From contig JANXUB010000176.1 of assembly GCA_025352105.1 (NCBI GenBank), positions 1-33,395 on the forward strand: 33,395 bases of DNA, written 5' to 3'. Below are positions 7,781 through 16,700 of this stretch, in pieces. Under the pieces are notes generated by a model. It was not told the origin of the DNA. It saw only the letters and a list, made by a program, of their open reading frames with translations, and did no database searches. The stretch is from Burkholderiales bacterium. GTDB taxonomy: Bacteria; Pseudomonadota; Gammaproteobacteria; Burkholderiales; Casimicrobiaceae. Position 1 is the first letter of the stretch, and each line of letters starts with the position of its first letter. The position numbers and the translations under genes were made by a program.

Positions 7781-9532
7781 CTATCGGCCTCGCGCGCCGC
7801 CACCGCCCGTGCGTGGACGCGCGCTCGGTGTGCCGGCAGGGGCGCGACTGCGCGGCGCGCCGGACGGCGGACGCTGGCCGCTACCGGCTCCGCCAGCACC
7901 ACCCGAGCCGCCACCGTAACCTGCGCTGCCACCACTGGCAGGGCGCTTCGCTCCTGAACCACCGGGACGACCACGCGGAGCCGGACGTCCGCCGCGAGCA
8001 GCCCATTCGGCGTCCCGTGCATCAGCAGTAGTGGAAACCGGATCGGCAATCAACGCGGGGTTGAAGCCCTCAATTTTGACGCGTGCGATCACCTGTTTGC
8101 TGAAACGCTCGATGTCTTTCAACAGCGGCAATTCTTCGTTCGTCACCAGCGACATGGCTTGCCCGCTGGCACCGGCGCGACCGGTACGACCGATGCGATG
8201 CACGTAGTCTTCCGGCACGTTGGGCAGCTCGTAATTCACGACCTGCGGCAGTTGATCGATATCGATGCCGCGCGCGGCGATGTCGGTGGCGACAAGCGCT
8301 TGCAGGGTGCCCGTTTTGAATTCGGCAAGCGCCTTGGTGCGTGCGCCCTGGCTCTTGTTGCCGTGAATCGCCATGGCGGAAATTCCCGATTTTTCGAGCT
8401 GCTCGGCGAGACGGTTAGCGCCGTGTTTGGTGCGCGTGAAAATGAGCGACTGCGTCCACTTTTGTTCGCGAATGAGATGCACGAGGAGCTTCGCTTTGTG
8501 CGCCTTGTCGACCAGCACCACCGATTGATCGACCACTTCAATGGTCGTATTGCGACGTGCCACTTCGATCATCTTCGGGTTGTTCAGCAGACGATCCGTC
8601 AGCGCTTTGATGTCGTCCGAGAACGTCGCGCTGAACAGAAGATTTTGTCGTTTCGGCGGCAGTACCGCGAGCACCTTTTTGATGTCGTGAATGAAGCCCA
8701 TGTCGAGCATGCGGTCGGCTTCGTCGAGCACCAGAATTTCGATCTGCGAGAAATTGATCGCGCCCTGACTGTAGAGATCGAGCAAGCGACCCGGTGTGGC
8801 GACAACGATGTCAACGCCGTGGCGCATCGCCTGGATCTGCGGATTGATGCCAACGCCGCCAAAGATGCAGGTCGATGTCATCGGCAAAAACTTGCCGTAA
8901 ATACGAACGCTTTCTTCAACCTGAGCGGCGAGTTCGCGCGTCGGCGCGAGGATCAGTGCACGCGGGAGTTTTTTGCCGCGAGCGCCGTTGGTGGCTGGCA
9001 ATTGTGGTTTGGCGGAAAGCATCAGGCGCTGCAACATGGGCAACACGAAACCTGCGGTTTTGCCGGTGCCAGTTTGCGCGCCACCGAGCAGGTCGCCGCC
9101 TTCGAGCACAGCGGGGATCGCCTGCTTTTGAATGGGAGTCGGCGTGCTGTAACCGTGAGCCAGCACGGCGCGGACGAGTTCGTCACGTAGGCCGAGCGCG
9201 GCAAAGCCACCGTCGACGGTGGCGGGCGCGTGGGACGCTGTGGCTGCACCAGCAACGACAGTGGCGGCAACCGCAGTCGTAGGAATTGGCGTCGCCGTAT
9301 GCGCCTCGACAGCACGTGGCAGCGGGTTTTGCTGCGGCTGCGCGCGCGGAGCCGGCGCGGACTGCGGTGCGGGCTGCGACGCGCGATCATCTTGCAGCCA
9401 GTTCATCTGCTTCTTCGGCGGCGCGCTGAACAAAGCGGCGGAATTGCCACTGCCTTGAGGACGACCACCCGTATTGGGCAAAGGCGAACGAGGATGACGT
9501 GGCGCGTTGCCACGATTGGAATTTTGAGTCAT
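7781..9532 (-). CDS. rhlE: DEAD-box ATP-dependent RNA helicase, RhlE type
   Basis: A 583-residue helicase that unwinds RNA duplexes and usually acts in ribosome assembly and RNA turnover. All core motifs are visible: Q-motif (F110, Q135), motif I AQTGTGKT (152-159), PTRELA (197-202), TPGR (246-249), DEAD (270-273), SAT (301-303), [10 protein letters not shown] (415-424) and HRIGRTGR (445-452). The C-terminal tail (about 510-583) is Gly/Arg/Pro-rich, as in RhlE proteins, and probably binds RNA non-specifically. Unusually, about 105 residues of Pro/Ala/Gln-rich sequence precede the Q-motif, where RhlE normally starts almost directly with it. The upstream ATG is kept because the frame stays open and codon use looks consistent. 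The gene is monocistronic and convergent with the ankyrin gene; the 86-base gap between them shows no clean terminator. Confidence 0.92.
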   Translation of the reverse strand: MTQNSNRGNAPRHPRSPLPNTGGRPQGSGNSAALFSAPPKKQMNWLQDDRASQPAPQSAPAPRAQPQQNPLPRAVEAHTATPIPTTAVAATVVAGAATASHAPATVDGGFAALGLRDELVRAVLAHGYSTPTPIQKQAIPAVLEGGDLLGGAQTGTGKTAGFVLPMLQRLMLSAKPQLPATNGARGKKLPRALILAPTRELAAQVEESVRIYGKFLPMTSTCIFGGVGINPQIQAMRHGVDIVVATPGRLLDLYSQGAINFSQIEILVLDEADRMLDMGFIHDIKKVLAVLPPKRQNLLFSATFSDDIKALTDRLLNNPKMIEVARRNTTIEVVDQSVVLVDKAHKAKLLVHLIREQKWTQSLIFTRTKHGANRLAEQLEKSGISAMAIHGNKSQGARTKALAEFKTGTLQALVATDIAARGIDIDQLPQVVNYELPNVPEDYVHRIGRTGRAGASGQAMSLVTNEELPLLKDIERFSKQVIARVKIEGFNPALIADPVSTTADARDAEWAARGGRPAPRGRPGGSGAKRPASGGSAGYGGGSGGAGGAGSGQRPPSGAPRSRAPAGTPSARPRTGGGGARGR

Positions 9533-9593
9533 GAGTAATCTTTAAATCGGAATCGGGCGCTGGGCCCGTGGAAGTGAAAATAGAAAGGCGGAT

Positions 9594-9736
9594 GAGTCAA
9601 AAAAGACTCTGAAAATCGCGCCCATCAAAGGCCGAGCGCGGGCCCAAAATGCCAGCGAGCAAGCAGAAAACGCTGTCGCTGACGGTAAATGTGTCGATCA
9701 GTTGATCGTTGCGGCCAGAGGTTTCATATTGAAACC
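9594..9736 (-). promoter_or_regulatory. Inverted-repeat-rich 5' leader of rhlE
   Basis: The 314-base gap 9533-9846 would be transcribed leftwards as an rhlE leader of about 230 bases if the promoter at 9770-9798 is right. It contains three small inverted repeats: gagtc-A6-gactc (9594-9609), cgatca-gt-tgatcg (9695-9708) and ggtttc-atatt-gaaacc (9720-9736). Long structured leaders are known for some DEAD-box helicase genes that regulate themselves. Here that is only an inference from length and repeats. Confidence 0.35.
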
Positions 9737-9769
9737 GGCTAGTGCTTGCTACACACCGCACTGGTTGAC

Positions 9770-9798
9770 GTATAAGAACAACGTCTCAAATGTCGCAA
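9770..9798 (-). promoter_or_regulatory. Predicted sigma70 promoter for rhlE
   Basis: On the minus strand, TTGCGA (9798-9793) and TTATAC (9775-9770) are separated by exactly 17 bases and resemble -35 and -10 boxes. Transcription would begin near 9763, about 230 bases before the rhlE ATG. Confidence 0.45.
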
Positions 9799-9846
9799 TG
9801 CAATATAAATTTTAACAGCAGCGAACGGGCAAGTCGCCCTTTGTGA

Positions 9847-12285
9847 CTAACCACGCGCGCCCGTCGTCGCCAGATATTGCTCCGGGCTCACGCGAATCGC
9901 CGCCCCGGTCGGGCAGGAGCGCACGCAGGCGGGCCCGGCGGGCAGGCCGAAACACATGTCGCACTTCACAGCGATTTTTTTTTGATCAGCGGATTTGTCC
10001 TTGTCGTACGCCTTGCCTTTGCCGCCTGCTTTGGCCTCAGTCGCGCTTGACCACAGCCAGGCCCAGCCGGAAGCAGGCTTGTACTTCGGGTTAGCGGGCG
10101 CAAGCGCGATAACGCCGTACGGGCAATTCGCCTCGCAATTGCCGCAGCCGATACAAGCGTCGCTGATCGTGACTTCTCCCGTGGGTTGTCGATGAATGGC
10201 GTTGGGTGGACAGTCCTTCATGCAATGCGGGTTTTCGCAATGGCGGCAGGAGGTCGGCACATGAATATTGGCGAAACTGGTGCCCGCCTCGCGATCCAGT
10301 CGCGACGTGCCTTTATGCGTATCAGCGCAGGCTTTTTCGCAGTTGTCGCAGCGCACGCACAAATCCTCATCGATCAGCAACACGTCGGTCGCTTCGCCGA
10401 GGCCAGCTTCCGCAAGGAAGGCCATCAGCCCCTCGCGCTTGCCGCCTGATTGGACTGCGTTTGACGCGATGCGGGCCAGTGTTTCCGCTTCGAGCTGTTG
10501 GCGAAGTTTCGGGTTCGCTTCGACCACACGCTTGAATCGCTCGGCGTCGAGCACGATGCACTCGGTAGCAATGGTTGTGCGTACGGTCTCGGTATACGGC
10601 TTGTTGTTGATGACGGCGGTTTCACCGACGTAATTGCCGCTGGCGACGTAGGAAAGAATGCGTTCAACACCGTCGCGCGTTTGCGCCATAAACACGGAGC
10701 CGCGACGAATCAGATAAAGGCCGTTCGGTGCGTCGCCTTCGCGGTACAGTGTTTCGCCAGCGGCAAACTCCATCAGCCGCGCGTCCGCTACGAGCACATC
10801 CGTCTCGGCACGCGACAGCCCCGGCGCAATTTGTGTGTGAATCGCAGTGCGCAGCACCAATGAGTCGATCGCAGCCGATACTTCCGGCAGCTTGGTCATG
10901 ATCTGGCGCATGGTGCGACGCGGGATTTCGAGCACCATGCAGGAACCGTCGGCACGAGCGGTGTCTGCGCGACGACGCCCCGAGATCAGGCCCATTTGCC
11001 CGAAGCATTGCCCCGCCGTCAGCACGGCACCTGCCTCGCTCGAACCCGGCGTCTGCAGGCGCACCGATCCTTCAATCACCGCATAAAACGAATTGGTGTA
11101 GTCGTTGCGCGCGTAGAGGACCGTGCCCGCTGACGGCACAAGCAGGCGGCTCTCCAGCAAAAGCTCGCGCATTTGCAGCGTCGAAAGCGGCTTAAGCACC
11201 GCCACCCGCGCTCGCAACCAGTCAAGCGCTGCGGCGACGTTGACGTTTTCATCGATCGGCTTCAAGCGATCGCGCAGCAACGGCTCATCAGCGGGCTCCA
11301 CGCGACGTCCCACAATCGCCTCGACTGCCTCGTACCCCTGATTGATGGCTTGCTTGATCAACGGATATCCAGCAAGCGCGCCGATGATGTAAATGCCCGG
11401 CACGTTGGATTCATATTGCGCCGATACCGGCGGCACACTGTCGATGGCGCTCGTCGCAAATTCGATGCCGAAGGACTCAACCAGTTTGCGTGGTGGCGTC
11501 GCGCCAAGCCTTGCCAGTACGCGGTGGCAGAGCATCGGCTCAACCCCGGTTGCGGTCTTGATCGTCAAGCGCATCATGTCGCCGAGTTCTGGCGAAGATT
11601 CAATCGCTGCCGGGCCAGCGCGGAAGCGAACATCGATTCGTTTGGTACGAATCGCCTCGTTGATCAATGTCAAATTGCCATCTTTGCAACGACTGAATTC
11701 CTCACCACGCACCAGCATCATCACGCGGTTTTGCTTTGCCAGCGCGACGGCGTTCTCAATGGCAGAGTCGCCCGCGCCGACGACCACGATGGTCTCGTCG
11801 GAGAACGCCTCTGCGGAATCAAGCTGATAAATAACACCCGGATGATCAGCGCCGGGAATCTCCAGTTTGCGCAGGTTGCCCTGCACGCCAATTGCCAGCA
11901 CCACCGCGCCGGCGTGGCAAATTGCACCGTTTTGAAAAGTGACGGTGAACGCGCCCTTTTTTCCGCCGATAGCAGTGACGGCGTGGCCATAGGCGATATT
12001 GATGCCGAGCGCATCGCTGCGATCCGCCCAGCTTTTCAGCACAGCCTCGCGCTTGGCAGCTTCGAACGGCAGCGATGCGCGCAACGGCAAAATGCCGGGC
12101 TCGTTCATCACCGGTTTGCCTTTTTGGTACTTGAAAATCGTGTCGGCAAGATGCGGGGATGATTCAAATAACGTGTGCGACAAACCCAGTTCGGCGCACC
12201 GCGCAGCAGCGGACAGGCCACTCGGTCCTGAGCCCAGTATGGCTACGTCGGTCGTCATGATGATTGGGTTCGCAGCTGTATTCAT
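9847..12285 (-). CDS. FAD/NAD(P) oxidoreductase fused to two cyclic-nucleotide-binding domains and a four-cluster ferredoxin domain
   Basis: An 812-residue cytosolic fusion protein with no signal peptide. Residues 10-330 resemble the thioredoxin-reductase/YpdA fold: FAD-binding GSGPSG (18-23), NAD(P)-binding VVGAGDSAIE (168-177) and a C-terminal FAD segment (IYIIGALAGYPLIKQAINQG). The redox-active CxxC of true thioredoxin reductases is absent. Residues about 367-480 and 488-600 are two cyclic-nucleotide-binding domains, the second with GETLYREGDAPNGLYLIRRG and YVGETAV. Residues 640-800 hold four Cys groups (643/646/649/653, 680/683/688/692, 711/714/717/721, 775/778/787/791), the pattern of four-cluster [4Fe-4S] subunits such as DmsB or NrfC. 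Electrons probably pass between NAD(P)H, FAD and the Fe-S clusters, gated by a nucleotide or small ligand. The start overlaps the previous gene by ATGA, and it is the last gene of the cytochrome operon. An alternative start is Met10. The redox partner is unknown. Confidence 0.9.
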   Translation of the reverse strand: MNTAANPIIMTTDVAILGSGPSGLSAAARCAELGLSHTLFESSPHLADTIFKYQKGKPVMNEPGILPLRASLPFEAAKREAVLKSWADRSDALGINIAYGHAVTAIGGKKGAFTVTFQNGAICHAGAVVLAIGVQGNLRKLEIPGADHPGVIYQLDSAEAFSDETIVVVGAGDSAIENAVALAKQNRVMMLVRGEEFSRCKDGNLTLINEAIRTKRIDVRFRAGPAAIESSPELGDMMRLTIKTATGVEPMLCHRVLARLGATPPRKLVESFGIEFATSAIDSVPPVSAQYESNVPGIYIIGALAGYPLIKQAINQGYEAVEAIVGRRVEPADEPLLRDRLKPIDENVNVAAALDWLRARVAVLKPLSTLQMRELLLESRLLVPSAGTVLYARNDYTNSFYAVIEGSVRLQTPGSSEAGAVLTAGQCFGQMGLISGRRRADTARADGSCMVLEIPRRTMRQIMTKLPEVSAAIDSLVLRTAIHTQIAPGLSRAETDVLVADARLMEFAAGETLYREGDAPNGLYLIRRGSVFMAQTRDGVERILSYVASGNYVGETAVINNKPYTETVRTTIATECIVLDAERFKRVVEANPKLRQQLEAETLARIASNAVQSGGKREGLMAFLAEAGLGEATDVLLIDEDLCVRCDNCEKACADTHKGTSRLDREAGTSFANIHVPTSCRHCENPHCMKDCPPNAIHRQPTGEVTISDACIGCGNCEANCPYGVIALAPANPKYKPASGWAWLWSSATEAKAGGKGKAYDKDKSADQKKIAVKCDMCFGLPAGPACVRSCPTGAAIRVSPEQYLATTGARG

Positions 12286-13742
12286 TTCAATGTCGCCTTG
12301 AAATTGGCCAGCGCCAGTTGAAACGCCTCGGGCTTGTAGCGCTCATCGTTTGACACAGCCGCCTGCAAGCCCGAGAGTGCGGCGTTGATACTGCGTGCCG
12401 AGGGCGTTTTGCCGGATTGGTACAGATAGCTCACGAGACTGCTGATCGCCATGGTCGCCTGTTCGGCACCAGCGTAATCAATGTAGCGACGGCTCATCCC
12501 GTCGTCGATGACGCCTGCGATCACAGCACGTAACAACGTCTCGTCGACTTTCGAAGCCGCCACGGCGAGCGCCACGCGACCTGCGAGCGCCTGCGTCTTT
12601 TTGGCTTCGACAATGGCGTCACCACCCACGCCGCCAATCGCGGCGTGCAGGCTGGTGAATTGCGCTGCAACCTCGGTACCGAGCGCAGGCGATATCTGCC
12701 GTGCAATCTGACGCAACATGATGAGATTGGCGTCGTTAACACGCACCCGCCCTGGCACCGCGATGGCGCTGGTGGTCGCCTGCCAGCGCTTGTCGCTCAT
12801 CGGATGATGGCAGGCATGGCAATCGAACAACGTCAGCTCAGGGAACAGACCGTCACGGCCACGCACCGGGTCGGCAAGAATTCCCATCTGCGTTTGCACC
12901 GCCACCGCCTGCGCAATCGCCCACGATTTCACCGTGTTCCAGGGCTGCTTGCGTTGCAGATAGTCGGCATCAATCTGGTAGTGCGGCGGCTCCAGCTTGA
13001 CGAAGGTTTCCAGTTCAAACGAGAGACGCGGATGCCCGGCAGCCATCAGCCGGTGGTTGACGTATTTGTCCGAGTTGCCCATGTGACAGGACAGGCAGAG
13101 CGTTGCTCGTGCGACCGGGTCAGACAGCGGTGTGAGCCCAGCCGCAACGTTTTGCTGATGGGTGACGCTTGGTTGCGCGTGCGATTCCACCCAGTTTGAC
13201 GCCGCACCGTGGCAGGCTTCGCACTGAACACCATCGCTAACCTGAATGCGCTCGCCTCGCTTTGCGGGTTCCGGATTATGCGTGTGGCAATCAAGGCAAA
13301 GCTTCGTCTCGTGAGCGCTGGTCGGCAAATCGAGTTTGCTGACGATACGTTTTGACGATTCTGAAAACAACGTACGGTACGAACGTGCGTGCCGATCAAC
13401 GCGGCTCCAGGTGATGTATTCGTTTTGCAAAACGTTGGATTCTTTCCAAGTTTTGACCGCGCCATGACAGAGCGAATTAGTGCAGTTGACAACGCCGATG
13501 TGACTGGCGGGCGGGAGTTTTTTCGTTTCGATAACGGCGGTAGAAGGAGTGGCAGGTGCGATGGCGCTCGGCAAAATCGGACGTACACGTACGGTGTTTG
13601 AACCGAGCGGCGTGATCGGCTGCGCAATGGCGAAACCGCAAAAAAAACTGACGGAGAGCGCGAGGAAAATTGTCAAACTTGACGACAACTTGCACCTTGT
13701 TTCGTCCAATCCGGGTTCCAGTTTCCTGTCAACAAAATTCAT
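12282..13742 (-). CDS. Exported pentaheme cytochrome c, c554-like
   Basis: A 486-residue periplasmic cytochrome. The signal peptide (about 17-41) has the hydrophobic core LTIFLALSVSFFCGFAIA. There are five heme attachment sites: an atypical C-x4-C-H (C87, C92, H93), then ordinary C-x2-C-H at C149, C174, C216 and C308. The spacing and the flanks (VQCEACHGA, LCLSCHMG, FDCHACHHPM) resemble the cytochrome c554 family, which carries electrons in the periplasm. The C-terminal 150 residues are helical with no heme. I placed the start at the ATG at 13742, which lies 10 bases after GGAAGG; the ATG at 13751 is too close to that site. A longer frame to 13820 would run into the upstream decaheme gene. 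It starts 22 bases after that gene and overlaps the downstream FAD/Fe-S gene by ATGA. Confidence 0.88.
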   Translation of the reverse strand: MNFVDRKLEPGLDETRCKLSSSLTIFLALSVSFFCGFAIAQPITPLGSNTVRVRPILPSAIAPATPSTAVIETKKLPPASHIGVVNCTNSLCHGAVKTWKESNVLQNEYITWSRVDRHARSYRTLFSESSKRIVSKLDLPTSAHETKLCLDCHTHNPEPAKRGERIQVSDGVQCEACHGAASNWVESHAQPSVTHQQNVAAGLTPLSDPVARATLCLSCHMGNSDKYVNHRLMAAGHPRLSFELETFVKLEPPHYQIDADYLQRKQPWNTVKSWAIAQAVAVQTQMGILADPVRGRDGLFPELTLFDCHACHHPMSDKRWQATTSAIAVPGRVRVNDANLIMLRQIARQISPALGTEVAAQFTSLHAAIGGVGGDAIVEAKKTQALAGRVALAVAASKVDETLLRAVIAGVIDDGMSRRYIDYAGAEQATMAISSLVSYLYQSGKTPSARSINAALSGLQAAVSNDERYKPEAFQLALANFKATLK

Positions 13743-13764
13743 GGTTTGCATACCTTCCGCCCGC

Positions 13765-16700
13765 CTAGCGCGGCGCCCCCGCAGTACGAGCACCAAGCGG
13801 TGGAGGAGCCGCTCCCGCATCGTCGTTCACGCGCCACACCTGCCCCGCCTTGTCGAGATAAAGTTTTTGCTGTTCCGCGAGCGTAAATGGTCGTGAACCG
13901 ACGCGGCCAAACACCGCAATCTGCCCGCCAGTTTCATCGACAGCGCGATCACGGTCCAGTCCCTTCGACAACGCTGTCGCAGCGCTCTTCGTTTTTTTCC
14001 ATGCGATGAGTTGTGGCTTTGGCTCAGGACTAAAGCCGTAGAACTTCGGCTGTGTATCCGGGGCCGTCAGTTGAACGACTTTGAGCCCATTTCGGCCATC
14101 GGCGACATAGGCAAAAAGCGAAGCATTGGTCGAACCGACCATCACGTCATATGCGTCGTTTAACTGACCACCGGCATTGAACTTCGTCAACACTTTGGGT
14201 GTTTCCGGATTTTCTACGTTGACAATAACGAGTCCGTCGGGACCTGCGGCTACGTAGGCATAAGTGCGTGCGACGTAAACGCGCCGTGCCTCGCTCAACG
14301 CAACCGTCACATTGCTGATCAAGCGCGCTTCACCCGGTATCGTCACATCAATCACGCGCAGCCCCGTGCTATCGGTTACAAACAGATAGCGAAACTGCAG
14401 AGCGCTGCTGTGCGCGCCATTGAGTGGAATAGTCTTGACCAGCTGCGGCTTGAGCGGGTCGTCAAGATCAACAATCACGAGACCCGCGTCAGCCGTGATG
14501 TAGGCGTAATGACCGCCAACAGTAATATGCCGAGCGCCGCGCAGAATTCCCTTCTCGTTCCATGTGGCTGCACGCTTCAAAAAGTTGTTTCTTGGCTCGC
14601 CATCAGCCAGCGTGTCGACGTTGGTGACGATCAAGCCCTCGCTGCGATCCGTGATGAAGGCGTAGTGATAAATCGGATGAAACGCCTGCTCTTGATTTTC
14701 TTCGCGCATCAAAGCGCCCTGATTTTTCTCGGGTGCGATGGCTTGATTGGTAGGCAACGCGACGCAGGTAGCGTCCGTTGAGCCAATGTGCGTGTCATGA
14801 CCCAATGGCGAAAAAGGCGCTGAGATGATGCGCTGTGACACGCCCTTGTTGGCAATCGACGCGACGTCATAGGCGCGCATGCCACCGCGTCCTTCGGCAA
14901 CGTAGAGATATTCGCCACGCAGTTGCAGGCAACCTACGGGATCGCGTGTTTTTTGAGCATGGCTGGTCTGCAATTCTTGCGACTGTTTGGCGTGCTTCGC
15001 AAAATAATCGGGATAGGCGTAGCGATGCAAATAGCTACCGATCACCGCCTGCGGCTCATCCCATTCCGTGACCTGAACAGCTTCAATATTTTGAGCGCCC
15101 CCCACCCACGCATTGAAACCCACAAAGTTCACAAAATTGGTTCCATGCAGAAGTAGCTGCGCCATGATGGCGTTGTTGTCGTTCTTCTCCGAGAGGTGGC
15201 AGTCCCTACAGGTCTTGGTCTCGGTCTTCCGCTCGGTGTGCGGATAATGCGGCGCAAACGCCTGCGACGAGAAACCCGATGCGGCAACGGGCGGCTGCTG
15301 AATATAGATGCGCTCGCGATTGATGTTGGTAGACGACAGCACCAGCGCGGAGCTTGACCGCACTGGCGCAATCTTGCCGCCTTTCACGCTGCCGTGGCGA
15401 CCGAGCTGAAACACGTCATCACGCGCAACCTGCGGGTTGTAGGTTGCGAAATTGCGCGTACTGCCGCCTTCATAGTGATGGCGCTCTGATTTCACGTTCG
15501 CCTGAATCGGCAAGTGGCAACCAGAGCAGCTCGTCGTCCACGACACATGGCATGAGTAGCACGTCATCTTGTCATCGCTGTGCGCGTAGTCTTTTTCAGC
15601 GACGCCATTGCCCCATTGTTGAAGCGAGTACAGCTGTTGATTTGCGCTGCCACTAGACACACTCATCGTCTTTGCGCGCGCCGCTTTTTCGTTGTAGCCG
15701 GGATGATTCGGATTGACGCTGTCTTTCACCAAACTCATTTTCCATTCAAGATCAGGCGTAACGGCAGAGCGCTGATAGAGCTTGCCATCGCGCCACTCAA
15801 AACGCTTGCGACCATCCTGCGTACGCAGCAGCGCCAGGTCGCGACCACCGGGCTGCGCTGCGGGGCCACTGGTTAGCAGGGTTGGATATTTATTCGCGGT
15901 GCCGTGACAGTCAGCGCAGTCAATTTCAATCGCGGCGGGGACTTCGCCATAAATGTGCCCGTTGCCGTGGCTGTCCTGCGAAAAATGACAATCAACGCAG
16001 TGCATGCCTTTGTCGAGATGGATCGACGACAGATGCACGGTCTTTTTGAATTTGTCAGGGTCGTTGTCATCGATGGCCTTGCCTTCTTTGTCGATCAAGG
16101 TGCCGCTGCGATCCCGCTTGTGCACCGCCCGAAAGTTCCAGCCGTGGCCGTGGTAGTCGGCGAACTGCGTGTCTTTAAGTTTCGGATTTAACTTCGAAAC
16201 ATCGGCGAGAAAGGCGGGATCGCTCCACAGGCCGCGTGTAGCTGCCTCTTCGGGGTTGCGCTCAAGAATTTTTCGCGACTCGTCAGCGGTCGGATATTTT
16301 TGCGCTTTAGGCCACATGAACGGCGCATCAGATTCGTAGTCCCACATCGTGTAGCCATAAAAGCTGTTCACGAAAATATTTGGCTGATGCATGTGGCAGA
16401 CCATGCATTGCGACGACGGAATGGCGCGTGTGAACGTGTGCTTTAGGGCATGACCGGGCTTGTCTTTGGCAATCGTTGGATCACTGCTCGCTGAGAGCCC
16501 GCCGTTGCCATGCACCGCGTACGGCCCCGAATGGCGCGGCTCGCGATCATTCGCGTAAATGGAGTGGCAGGAGCTACACCCGGACGCACGGTAGTCTCCG
16601 GGTTGATCATTGGTTCCAGAGAACCACGCCATCGGGTCGTTAAGTCGCGTTTTGGCGATGTTCAACAGCGGAATCGAAATACGGCTACCGGTGGCCGGAC

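Noticed and set aside
8159-9190. Long plus-strand frame opposite rhlE
   Set aside because: It is antisense to a clear DEAD-box helicase; its product has no recognisable domain and arises from codon bias of the real gene.
11173-12162. Long plus-strand frame opposite the FAD/cNMP/Fe-S gene
   Set aside because: The opposite strand carries a complete multi-domain enzyme with all key motifs; this frame is a shadow.
9847-12285. Assignment as thioredoxin reductase
   Set aside because: The NAD(P)-binding region lacks the CxxC pair that defines that enzyme; only the fold is shared.
12282-13820. Longer version of the pentaheme cytochrome starting at 13820
   Set aside because: The extra N-terminus overlaps the decaheme gene by 56 bases, is Arg-rich and would bury the signal peptide. 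The ATG at 13742 has a ribosome site at a suitable distance.
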